In this document: piece after piece, positions 15,929 through 22,969 of the stretch
Position numbering within the stretch: position 1 is the first letter of the stretch
Layout: the number at the start of each line of letters is the position of its first letter
Assembly: GCA_965603095.1 (NCBI GenBank)
Contig: CBFDBQ010000035.1
Span: 1 to 22,969 of the forward strand
Direction: 5' to 3'
Source: DAOVVL01 sp965603095
GTDB lineage: Bacteria; Pseudomonadota; Alphaproteobacteria; Rhodospirillales; Magnetovibrionaceae
Length of the DNA stretch: 22,969 nt
Position numbers and translations under genes: made by a program
The notes under the pieces: generated by a model
Seen by the model: only the letters and a program-made list of their open reading frames with translations
What the model was told of the DNA's origin: nothing
Database searches by the model: none

Positions 15929-16732
15929 ATGGACGCTCCATCAACACTTTGCCAAGCCGCATTAAATGTTCTGCTTGAACCTGATCCAATGACAAAGGTC
16001 AGATTAAGCGAAGCCTATGGAGCCATGTGGAAAAGTGGTGAAATATGCGCCATTGACGATAAAACCATAGAACAAACACCCAAACGTCCAGCGCGGCCAG
16101 CAAAACCTGAACTAATTGAACCTGCAAAAATGCCTAGACGAAGCTCTGGTGAAAAAGGGCGCGTGGTATTGCTGCACGCCATAGCCCACATTGAATTAAA
16201 TGCCATAGATCTTGCTTGGGATATAATTTTGCGGTTCAGGGGTAACGCCCTGCCTAAAGAATTTTATGATGACTGGGTAATGGTCGCCATTGATGAAGCC
16301 CGGCATTTTAAAATGCTTAACGATAGAATGGCCGAGCTTGATGCCGCCTATGGTGATTTCCCAGCCCATGATGGCCTGTGGGAAGCGGCAAACAAAACAG
16401 CAGATGATATTCTTGCTCGTCTTGCGCTTGTGCCTATGGTGTTAGAGGCTCGCGGGCTTGATACCGCGCCTAGTTCATCAATAAAACTGCGCAGCTGTGG
16501 TGATGACAAGACGGCGGCTATCATGGAACAAATTGCCGAGGAAGAAATATCCCATGTTGGGGCTGGGGTTAGGTGGTTTGAACACATTTGTAAAATACGC
16601 GAAATTGAACCAATTTCCCATTTTCATGGGCTAGTAAAAAGCAGATTTAAGGGTGATCTAAAGCCACCTTTTGCCCATGATCTAAGGGCAAGAGCAGGAA
16701 TGGACACAAGATATTACGACCATGTATCATAA
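15929..16732 (+). CDS. DUF455 ferritin-like protein, probable di-metal enzyme
   Basis: A 267-residue soluble protein of the DUF455 (COG2833) ferritin-like group; function not established. The helical core (about 75-220) carries residues arranged like a di-iron four-helix bundle: Glu89 (HIELNAIDLAWD), Glu123 and His126 (DEARHF), Glu173 (VLEARGLD), and Glu206 and His209 (EEEISHV). Two E-x-x-H pairs of this type are the hallmark of ferritin-like oxidases and oxygenases. The first 70 residues contain a proline-rich linker (PKRPARPAKPELIEPAKMP). It starts 8 nt after bcp, which suggests an operon and perhaps an oxidative-stress link, but no substrate can be read from the sequence. Confidence 0.85.
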   Translation: MDAPSTLCQAALNVLLEPDPMTKVRLSEAYGAMWKSGEICAIDDKTIEQTPKRPARPAKPELIEPAKMPRRSSGEKGRVVLLHAIAHIELNAIDLAWDIILRFRGNALPKEFYDDWVMVAIDEARHFKMLNDRMAELDAAYGDFPAHDGLWEAANKTADDILARLALVPMVLEARGLDTAPSSSIKLRSCGDDKTAAIMEQIAEEEISHVGAGVRWFEHICKIREIEPISHFHGLVKSRFKGDLKPPFAHDLRARAGMDTRYYDHVS

Positions 16733-16770
16733 ATAATTAAAGCCACTGTTTTAATTTTATAGGCAAGAAT

Positions 16771-17367
16771 ATGAGCGAAGAAAAAAATAAAACACCCAAA
16801 GCGGGAACTGAAAATACCCCAGAAAATCCTGGAGATGCACCAATAGAAGGTGATGAGGTTGCGGGTGAAGAGGTTGAAGCTGGTGGGTTGCTCACCGGGC
16901 CAATCGCAATTATTCGTCAAAAACTAAAACTTATATTGATCGGGGTTGGGGCGATTGTAATAATTGGTGGTGGTGCAGGAATTTATTTTTCAGGTTTTGG
17001 TCGTACTATTTCAAATTCATTATCTGGAACACCAGTAGTAGAACTAGAATTGCCGGAACTATCAATATTTCACGATATGCCAATAATTACGGTTGACCTT
17101 AAACCCAGTGCAAAAAGAAAAAGAGCATTTATACGTTTTGCAATGACCGTAGAGGTATATGGTGAAAGTGGGCGTAGCAAGCTTATCGCCGAAGAGGCAT
17201 TGATACTTAATTCTGTACAAGAATTCCTACGCGATCAAACGTTCGAGGATCTTTCTGGAAAGGCTGGATCAATAAAACTTCGCGAAGGCATGATAGATTC
17301 AATAAATAAATCTATCGTGCCAGAAAAAGTCATAACTGTACTTTTCAAAGAAATATTGGTTCGCTAA
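16771..17367 (+). CDS. fliL: FliL-like flagellar basal body-associated protein
   Basis: A 198-residue membrane protein: an acidic, disordered cytoplasmic segment (1-40), one membrane helix (about 52-74, KLILIGVGAIVIIGGGAGIYF), then a periplasmic domain ending in LRDQTFEDLSGKAGSIKLRE...VPEKVITVLFKEILV. This C-terminal pattern (TFEDLSG, KLRE, V..V.F.E..V) is the FliL signature. FliL surrounds the stator of the flagellar motor. No other flagellar gene is in this window, so motility cannot be concluded; the protein may be a stand-alone FliL-family member. It is 38 nt downstream of the DUF455 gene and converges on prfB, with 9 nt between the two stops and no evident terminator. Confidence 0.8.
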   Translation: MSEEKNKTPKAGTENTPENPGDAPIEGDEVAGEEVEAGGLLTGPIAIIRQKLKLILIGVGAIVIIGGGAGIYFSGFGRTISNSLSGTPVVELELPELSIFHDMPIITVDLKPSAKRKRAFIRFAMTVEVYGESGRSKLIAEEALILNSVQEFLRDQTFEDLSGKAGSIKLREGMIDSINKSIVPEKVITVLFKEILVR

Positions 17368-17376
17368 TTTATAATA

Positions 17377-18493
17377 TTAATTTTCTGCTTCGCCGCCTTT
17401 AACACGGTGTGCCAAGGCTGCTTCCATAAACTGATCAAGATCGCCATCAAGCACCGCAGATGTATTTGACGTTTCAACATTGGTGCGAGTGTCTTTTACC
17501 ATTTGATATGGCTGCAAAACATACGAACGTATTTGATGGCCCCAACCGATATCAGTTTTGGCATCATGCTGGGCTTGCGAAGCTTCTTCGCGTTTTTGTA
17601 ATTCTGCTTCATAAAGCCTTGCCTTCATCATACTCATGGCGCTAGCGCGGTTTTTATGCTGTGAGCGATCGCTTTGACACTGCACAACTATACCTGTTGG
17701 CAGGTGGGTTATGCGAATTGCGCTATCTGTCTTGTTAATGTGCTGCCCACCGGCACCAGAGGCGCGATAGGTATCAATACGTAAATCTTTATCTACAATT
17801 TCAATATCAATATCATTATCAATTTCTGGATAAACCCAAACCGATGTAAAGCTGGTATGCCTGCGCGCAGATGAATCGTATGGCGAAATACGAACCAAAC
17901 GATGGACCCCGCTTTCGGTCTTTAACCAGCCATATGCATTTTCACCAGATACCTTAATGGTTGCTGATTTTATACCAGCTTCTTCGCCTTGGCTTTCTTC
18001 CAACCATTCGGCTTTGCATTCATGGGCTTCGGCCCAGCGCACATACATACGCATTAACATTTCCGCCCAATCTTGGGCTTCGGTTCCACCGGCACCTGCA
18101 TGAACTTCTAAAAAACAATTGTTTTTGTCGGCTTCACCGGAAAGAAGGGTCTTAAGTTCGGCTTTTCCGCCTCTTGCTCGAGCATCGAATAATGCCGCTT
18201 CGGCCTCAGATATTATGTCTTCGTCGCCTTCGGCTTCGCCCATGGCAATTAATTCAACATTATCGGCAAGCTCGGCTGCCAAATCGTCAATTTGTTTTAT
18301 CTGAGCATCAAGGCTGGTGCGTTCGCGCATAAGGGCTTGGGCCTTATCGGAATCATTCCATAAATCAGGATCTTCGGCTAATGCGTTTAGTTCGTCCAAG
18401 CGAAGGCAAGCATTGTCGTAGTCAAAGATGCCTCCTCAACAGTTCTAATGACTGCTTAATGGCTTGGGTGTCTGCTTCTGTTTCGGCCCGCAT
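17377..18493 (-). CDS. prfB: Peptide chain release factor 2 (programmed +1 frameshift)
   Basis: RF2 ends translation at UGA and UAA. The gene is in two frames. ATG at 18493 opens 23 codons (MRAETEAD...LLRRHL) up to TGA at 18424-18422. A +1 shift then continues as D-YDNACLRLDELNALAEDP, giving 371 residues, close to E. coli RF2 (365). The GGQ peptide-release motif is present (ASGAGGQHINKTDSAIR). The stop-recognition tripeptide reads SPY (VRISPYDSSARRHTSF) where E. coli has SPF. The second part alone has an in-frame TTG at 18399, which automated callers may take as the start; that would be wrong. It lies 93 nt downstream of mrcA, probably in the same transcript. Confidence 0.95.
18421..18436 (-). 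other. prfB +1 programmed frameshift site
   Basis: On the minus strand AGGAGG (18436-18431), CAT, then CTT-TGA-C (18427-18421) reproduces the classic RF2 autoregulatory element: an internal Shine-Dalgarno sequence 3 nt before the CUU slip codon, followed by UGA-C. When RF2 is scarce, ribosomes pause at UGA and slip one base forward to read GAC. Confidence 0.95.
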
Positions 18494-18586
18494 TATAGCT
18501 GGTGTTCCCGCAAAGAATAAGAATTAAACTGAAAGGTTTTTAGCCCCAAGCAGCTACCTTAAGCAAGCGCCTAATGCACTTAAATC

Positions 18587-21058
18587 CTAATAAAGGCCAC
18601 CGGTTCCAACCGCCGGGTTACCAGCCTTGTCCTCGGCGGATATACCAAGAACCATGGATTGCTCTTTGGGTACGGTACCGTTCTTAAACGCTTCCCAAAT
18701 TACACTTTTTTCACCTGGAAGCGCCGGAAGCCCAGACGTAGCATTAACCCGAACCATACGAATACCCGGTGGAATACGAAATGGAGTTACAGGGGCATTT
18801 TTTAATGCTCCCGTCATAAACGCTTTAAATATTGGTGCCGCAACCGATGCGCCCTGTTCACGGGGGCCAAGAGACCTTGGTTCATCAAACCCGGTAAACA
18901 CACCAACCGCAAGGTCAGGGGAAAATCCTAAAAACCATGCATCATTAGCATCATTGGTGGTTCCGGTTTTTCCCGCCAACGGTTTTCCTATGGACCTTAT
19001 GCTTCGCCCCGTTCCGCGTTTGATCACACCTTCAAGCATTGAAACCATCTGATATGCACTAGTAGGATTTGTTACCTGTGCGCGGTTGTCAGGAATTTCC
19101 GGAACCTCTTGTCCTGTCCATGAAATTGCTTGGCATTCATTGCATTGACGCATATCATGGCGAAATATGGTTTGTCCATCACGATTTTGAATGCGGTCAA
19201 TAAAAGCCGGGGTTATTTTTTTGCCGCCATTAACCAACATTGAATATGCATTAGTCAAATTGAGGAGCGTTGTTTCACCCGCACCCAATGATATGGAAAG
19301 CTGGTCAGGAAGACCTTTGGCAATGCCAAAAATATCTGCATATTCAATTATTTTTTCCATACCAACCGTTTCTGCCAAACGAACGGTCATAAGGTTACGA
19401 GATTTTTCTAGCCCCAATCGCATGGTCGATGGGCCATAAAATTTCTTGGTGTAGTTAGCTGGTCGCCATTTAGGCAGGCCCGGACCCTGATCAATAACAA
19501 ACGGTGCATCAAGTATAAGCGTTGAAGGTGTAAACCCGGAATCAAGCGCCGCCAAATATACAAACGGCTTGAACGCAGAACCCGGCTGACGCCTAGCCTG
19601 GGTTACACGATTAAATTGGCTTTTGGCATAATCAAACCCACCAACCATGGCTAGAACTCGTCCGGTATGTGGGTCGAGCGCAACAATCGATCCTTCGATT
19701 TCCGGTATTTGCCGCAATGAATATGTTGCTGGCGGATAGGCAGTGGTTTTTTGTTCTTCGCCTTTGCCAGTAACGTAATTGCTAACTGCCTCAACCAGCA
19801 CAACATCACCAACTTTAAAAACATCTTTTGAGGTTTTTATGCTGGCGCCACGTTTTTCGCCTTTTATCCATTGGCGTGCCCATTTAATTTCACGCAACGG
19901 AATAGACCCGCCATCGCCACCTTTTATCAATATCTTGGCATCAGCTTCACCGACTGTGGTAACCACGGCCAGCTTCCATTCACCCGCACCACGGGGGGGC
20001 TCCAGGCGAGCAAGCGCACTAGCAAAACCGCCATTAGCAAAACCGCCATCAATTATTTTGGACGGGTCTATGGTTGCAATTGGGCCCTTCCAGCCGTGCC
20101 TTCTGTCATAGGAAATAAGGCCCTGACGCAAAGCTTTGATGGCAATTTCTTGCAAGCGTGGCTCTAGTGTTGTGTGAACCGAAAGGCCGCCTTCGTAAAG
20201 ACGGTTTTCACCAAACTTGCCTGCCAATTCACGGCGCACTTCTTCGGCAAAATCGTCCGCCGTGACATATTCTGTTGGCGAACGGGAACGTACAATTAAT
20301 GTCTCGGCTTGAGCTTTGATTTTTTCTTCTTCTGTTATCAAGCCCCCGTTTTCCATTCGTGAAATAACCCAGTCACGCCTGTCTTTAGCGGCAACTGGGT
20401 TACGAACAGGATTATAGTTATTTGGTGCTTTTGGTAATGCGGCAAGAAATGCGGCCTCAGCCACGCTTAGTCCATCAAGTGGTTTGTTAAAATAATTCAT
20501 GGCTGCTGCGGCCATACCGTAAGATCCCTGCCCTAAATATATTTCGTTCATGTAAAGCTCTAAAATACGGTCTTTTGAAAAGGCGCGTTCAATTCTAAAT
20601 GCCAAAATTGCCTCTTTGGCTTTTCTTGATAGCGAAACTTCATTGGTAAGCAGAAAATTCTTTGCCACCTGTTGAGTAATGGTTGATGCACCAACCGGTC
20701 TGCGCCCGGTTCCATAATTTTTTATGTTCTGAATAACGGCACGGGCCACGGAAATAAAATCAACCCCGCTGTGGCTGTAAAAATTTTTATCTTCGGCCGA
20801 TAGTACCGCATTAATAATTCGTCTAGGCATGGCGCGGATGGGAACAAAGATGCGTTTTTCTGTTGCATATTCAGCCAGCAGCCTGCCATCACCGGCATGC
20901 ACACGGGTCATGACCGGTGGCTCATAAACAGCTAACTGCTGATAATCTGGCAAATCACGGCCAAAGCTCCAAAACGCATAGACAACTCCGCCGGCCCCTA
21001 TCAGGCCCAGCAAAAACATTGCTCCGGCTAGCGTCAATAATATACGAAGTGGTCGCAT
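18587..21058 (-). CDS. mrcA: Penicillin-binding protein 1A (bifunctional transglycosylase/transpeptidase)
   Basis: This class A PBP polymerises lipid II and cross-links peptidoglycan at the outer face of the inner membrane. The 823-residue protein has one N-terminal membrane helix (about 6-30). The glycosyltransferase domain holds catalytic Glu89 (SAEDKNFYSHSGVD) and RRPVGASTITQQVAKN (119-134). An OB-like insert lies at about 320-440. The transpeptidase has Ser494-x-x-Lys497 (PGSAFKPF), Ser553-Arg-Asn555 and Lys697-Thr-Gly (KTGTTNDANDAWFLGFSP). All catalytic residues are intact. A CNEC pair near 639-642 sits in the late transpeptidase region. It is 148 nt downstream of amiC and upstream of prfB, a conserved alphaproteobacterial order. 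Confidence 0.96.
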   Translation of the reverse strand: MRPLRILLTLAGAMFLLGLIGAGGVVYAFWSFGRDLPDYQQLAVYEPPVMTRVHAGDGRLLAEYATEKRIFVPIRAMPRRIINAVLSAEDKNFYSHSGVDFISVARAVIQNIKNYGTGRRPVGASTITQQVAKNFLLTNEVSLSRKAKEAILAFRIERAFSKDRILELYMNEIYLGQGSYGMAAAAMNYFNKPLDGLSVAEAAFLAALPKAPNNYNPVRNPVAAKDRRDWVISRMENGGLITEEEKIKAQAETLIVRSRSPTEYVTADDFAEEVRRELAGKFGENRLYEGGLSVHTTLEPRLQEIAIKALRQGLISYDRRHGWKGPIATIDPSKIIDGGFANGGFASALARLEPPRGAGEWKLAVVTTVGEADAKILIKGGDGGSIPLREIKWARQWIKGEKRGASIKTSKDVFKVGDVVLVEAVSNYVTGKGEEQKTTAYPPATYSLRQIPEIEGSIVALDPHTGRVLAMVGGFDYAKSQFNRVTQARRQPGSAFKPFVYLAALDSGFTPSTLILDAPFVIDQGPGLPKWRPANYTKKFYGPSTMRLGLEKSRNLMTVRLAETVGMEKIIEYADIFGIAKGLPDQLSISLGAGETTLLNLTNAYSMLVNGGKKITPAFIDRIQNRDGQTIFRHDMRQCNECQAISWTGQEVPEIPDNRAQVTNPTSAYQMVSMLEGVIKRGTGRSIRSIGKPLAGKTGTTNDANDAWFLGFSPDLAVGVFTGFDEPRSLGPREQGASVAAPIFKAFMTGALKNAPVTPFRIPPGIRMVRVNATSGLPALPGEKSVIWEAFKNGTVPKEQSMVLGISAEDKAGNPAVGTGGLY

Positions 21059-21149
21059 GTATGGTTTCCGTGTTGTTTATATTGCTTTGATCCGGGCGAA
21101 ATATAGTCCGGGATAAATTCTATTGCACATAAACTAACGATAAAATATG

Positions 21150-21162
21150 GCCCATATTGGGC
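21150..21162. repeat. Inverted repeat between amiC and mrcA
   Basis: GCCCA and TGGGC arms around a 3-nt loop lie 44 nt after the amiC stop. On the minus strand it is followed by CATATTTTATC, which is too broken a T-run to call a terminator; it could attenuate transcription into mrcA. Confidence 0.3.
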
Positions 21163-21206
21163 AATAACATCATTTTTGGTCTTTTAAAGGTGTTTTTAAG
21201 GTTAAA

Positions 21207-22466
21207 TCAGCGTATTTGCGCCTCTTGTACGGTGGCAAAATGTCTCTCAACCCCTTTGGCGACAGCCTTGGCCAGCCTTGCGCGGTATTTACGACTAAGC
21301 AGGTTACGTTCATCCTGACGGTTGGATAAGAACCCGGTTTCTACCAATATGGATGGAAGGTCGGGCGCTTTCAATACCGCAAACCCTGCAAAACGGTGGG
21401 TGTTACGAAGCAGTTTTACTTCCCGCTTTAGTTCCTTAACCAAATTTTTTGCAACAATTGCCGACTGGTTCATTGATTCGCGCTGGGCAAGATCGATTAA
21501 TATGTTTGTGACCTCGGCGTTTTCAGATGAAAGATCCAATCCGGCAATAAGGTCAGCTTTATTTTCCTTGTGGGCTAGGGCGGCCGCCTCTTTATCGGAT
21601 GCCTTGTCAGACAGGGTGTAAACCGAAAGCCCGCGGGTTTTTGTATTTTTAATAGCATCTGCATGGATTGAAATAAACAAATCGGCTCCGGCTTCACGGG
21701 CCTTGCGTACGCGGTCGCGTAAACGAATAAAAATATCTCGGTTGCGCGTTAGCACCACCTTGAAACGGCCATTTTTTTCAATGGCTTTCTTAATGTCCCG
21801 GGCCATTGCCAAGGTTATGTTTTTTTCATAAGTCCCAGATACACCAATGGTACCGGGGTCGACGCCACCATGGCCAGGGTCAAGCATAATTACCTTTTTC
21901 CCTGCTGGCTTTGGTTTTTTTATCGGCATCGGTATGGATGCATTTTGAATTTCGCTAGCTGTGGGCTGGCTCGCCTTGGCCCGGGCTTTGCGTTGGGCAA
22001 GCCCCTCAAGGAAAACTGTTTCAGTTGTAGAGACCAGATCAATCACCAGCCTATGAAATTGCACTCCGCTTCCTTTGATGGGCTTTAAAAGGAATGCTTT
22101 TTGAACCTCCATCGGACCATTTGCATCTATAACCATGCGTGATGTGCCGGGGGTAAAAAGACCATAACGAAAACTGCTCATCAGACCCTTTTTCTGTAAT
22201 TTTGAACTTTTAGGCAGACTCCAGCCAACTTCTGGCAGGTTAACCACCACCCGATACGGTGCCGGCAGGGTAAAGATGGAAAATTGGACATTACTGTCAA
22301 TATCAAGGACCACCCGGGTTTTCGAGCCGTGAAGGCCGACACGAACGTCGCTAACCACAGGATTTGATGCGTTTGCAGGCGTTTCGGCCATAGAGCTCGA
22401 AACGCTAAAAGCCACAATAAACGAGGCTAATATTATGAAAACAAATGATTTTTTAGCTATAGGCAT
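21207..22466 (-). CDS. amiC: N-acetylmuramoyl-L-alanine amidase (AMIN + Amidase_3)
   Basis: This zinc amidase cleaves the stem peptide from MurNAc during septum splitting in the periplasm. From the chosen start the protein has 419 residues: a signal peptide (MPIAKKSFVFIILASFIVAFSV...SSMAET), an AMIN targeting domain (about 40-140) and an Amidase_3 domain. Visible zinc and catalytic residues are His in LDPGHGG, Glu in GTYEKN, His in SIHAD and Glu in ILVETGFLSN. The ORF opens at 22532, but ATG 22466 is preferred: it begins directly with the signal peptide, and a good promoter occupies 22498-22526, so the longer start would lie upstream of the transcript. Confidence 0.95.
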   Translation of the reverse strand: MPIAKKSFVFIILASFIVAFSVSSSMAETPANASNPVVSDVRVGLHGSKTRVVLDIDSNVQFSIFTLPAPYRVVVNLPEVGWSLPKSSKLQKKGLMSSFRYGLFTPGTSRMVIDANGPMEVQKAFLLKPIKGSGVQFHRLVIDLVSTTETVFLEGLAQRKARAKASQPTASEIQNASIPMPIKKPKPAGKKVIMLDPGHGGVDPGTIGVSGTYEKNITLAMARDIKKAIEKNGRFKVVLTRNRDIFIRLRDRVRKAREAGADLFISIHADAIKNTKTRGLSVYTLSDKASDKEAAALAHKENKADLIAGLDLSSENAEVTNILIDLAQRESMNQSAIVAKNLVKELKREVKLLRNTHRFAGFAVLKAPDLPSILVETGFLSNRQDERNLLSRKYRARLAKAVAKGVERHFATVQEAQIR

Positions 22467-22497
22467 ATTACGCTCAAATTCAAATTGCAGATTAACT

Positions 22498-22526
22498 ATC
22501 CTAGATTTAGGCCAATATTCGGTCAA
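22498..22526 (-). promoter_or_regulatory. Predicted amiC promoter
   Basis: Minus strand: -35 TTGACC (22526-22521), a 17-nt spacer and -10 TAGGAT (22503-22498). Transcription would start near 22491, about 25 nt before the amiC ATG at 22466. Confidence 0.6.
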
Positions 22527-22600
22527 TTTCATTCATTTTTCATTAAGGGCCACAGCTCAATTTAGGGCAATTTGAGCCAAGAGAATCAATGAGATGCTCA

Positions 22601-22632
22601 GAATATATCAGGAATATATCAAGAATATTATT
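22601..22632. repeat. Tandem AT-rich 11-nt repeat
   Basis: GAATATATCA occurs at 22601-22610 and 22612-22621, and GAATATTATT follows at 22623-22632. The period is 11 nt, close to one helical turn, so the copies lie on one face of the DNA. Confidence 0.7.
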
Positions 22633-22780
22633 GTCGAACCAATTTCCTACAGCTATGTTAGTAACCACCGAAGGGTTCGGCTCGGATTTTATCGATTTTC
22701 GGCCAGGAAGCAGAGGAAAGACCAAGCTAGCTAAGGCTTACTTATTATAAGGCTGGTTTTCCAAATTGTTTAAAGGTTTC

Positions 22781-22796
22781 GCGTCCGGCCGGACGC
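22781..22796. repeat. Perfect GC-rich palindrome
   Basis: GCGTCCGGCCGGACGC is its own reverse complement (8-bp arms). No T-tract follows on either strand, so it is not a typical intrinsic terminator. Confidence 0.8.
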
Positions 22797-22837
22797 ATCT
22801 AGCCCGAACCACTCGGAACTACAGGATCAAGTCATAC

Positions 22838-22858
22838 CTGATCGGCGTCGCCGATCAG
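22838..22858. repeat. Perfect 10-bp-arm inverted repeat
   Basis: The arms CTGATCGGCG and CGCCGATCAG flank a single central base. It would make a strong cruciform, or a hairpin whose stem opens at the centre, but no T-run follows. It could be an operator or a structured mRNA element. Confidence 0.8.
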
Positions 22859-22905
22859 AATGATTGTTGGTTCATGTAACAAAGTTTAACCGAGGTGTTT
22901 AATCC

Positions 22906-22969
22906 ATGCCGGGCATTACCCAGCGCACCATAGCTTCAGTATCTAATTCTGCCATTTTGGCGGATGAAG
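22906..22969 (+). CDS. Possible start of an unidentified gene at the window edge
   Basis: An ATG at 22906 follows GAGGTG by 8 nt, a good ribosome binding site, and stays open for 21 codons to the edge (MPGITQRTIASVSNSAILADE). I do not recognise it. The opposite strand is also open here, with a possible C-terminus ending ...WVMPGMD at a TAA (22899-22901), and codon composition does not decide between them. Confidence 0.25.
   Translation, partial: MPGITQRTIASVSNSAILADE

Larger units (their letters stand above)
22533..22905. other. Long non-coding stretch upstream of amiC, with repeats and hairpins
   Basis: No convincing gene lies here; the open frames on both strands are short and of unlikely composition. 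It holds an 11-nt tandem repeat, a small CCGAA/TTCGG hairpin (22668-22680) and two perfect inverted repeats. In many alphaproteobacteria rne is divergent from amiC and has a long leader, so this may be a plus-strand 5' UTR, but RNase E sequence does not appear before the window ends. Confidence 0.5.

Noticed and set aside
18377..18424. Possible frameshift mutation making prfB a pseudogene
   Set aside because: The junction has the exact RF2 recoding signal and the joined protein is full length, so it is programmed frameshifting and not damage.
22543..22725. Minus-strand 60-codon ORF upstream of amiC
   Set aside because: No homologous features, and it runs through the tandem repeat and a hairpin; probably chance.
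22781..22858. Two inverted repeats considered as intrinsic terminators or CRISPR-like repeats
   Set aside because: Neither is followed by a T-run on either strand, and the two differ in sequence with no regular spacing, so neither label fits.
1..22969. Search for mobile elements, phage genes, defence systems or tRNAs
   Set aside because: No transposase, integrase, toxin-antitoxin, restriction or CRISPR-type protein and no cloverleaf-like sequence was seen; nearly all bases belong to conserved housekeeping genes.

Overview
The window looks like ordinary chromosomal DNA from an alphaproteobacterium of moderate to low GC. I infer this from four conserved blocks: an isc operon with alphaproteobacterial features (HscB with an N-terminal CxxC/CxxC zinc ribbon, two cysteine desulfurases); anmK divergent from tyrS; a long AsmA/DUF3971 protein divergent from glnE, followed by bcp; and amiC-mrcA-prfB. 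I cannot name a genus. A lineage near Rhodospirillales or marine SAR116-like bacteria is a guess. I see no rRNA, tRNA, insertion sequence, phage gene, CRISPR array or recently transferred island.

Layout. Bases 1-5549 (minus strand) carry an iron-sulfur cluster operon read as cysE, iscR, a nifS-like desulfurase, iscS, iscU, iscA, hscB and hscA (cut by the window edge). Bases 5550-5806 hold its control region: a promoter (TTGACT, 17 nt, TATATT) overlaid by a close match to the type-1 IscR operator, then a leader of about 140 nt with three ACAAAGCAAA repeats. Divergent from it is an alpha/beta hydrolase (5807-6454), which converges on anmK (6478-7638, minus). tyrS (7786-9039, plus) diverges from anmK and converges on a large YhdP/AsmA-like membrane protein gene (9049-12384, minus), whose start appears to be a non-AUG codon.

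From 12449 the plus strand carries glnE, bcp, a ferritin-like DUF455 gene and a solitary fliL-like gene, closely spaced. These converge on the minus-strand set amiC, mrcA, prfB (22466 down to 17377). prfB has an intact programmed +1 frameshift, so its first 23 codons are in a different frame from the rest. Bases 22467-22969 hold the amiC promoter and a structured stretch with two perfect inverted repeats and an 11-nt tandem repeat. In many alphaproteobacteria rne lies divergently upstream of amiC, so this may be the rne leader, but no RNase E sequence is reached.

How the genes work together. CysE makes the O-acetylserine needed for cysteine. The desulfurases take sulfur from cysteine, IscU assembles clusters, IscA and HscB/HscA help deliver them, and IscR senses cluster status and probably represses the whole unit. 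AnmK, AmiC and PBP1a are peptidoglycan recycling, cleavage and synthesis functions. GlnE controls glutamine synthetase. TyrS and RF2 serve translation. I found no convincing new biological system. The observations most worth checking are the IscR operator over cysE, the repeat leader, the CTG start and mini-ORF before the AsmA-like gene, and the structured region upstream of amiC.
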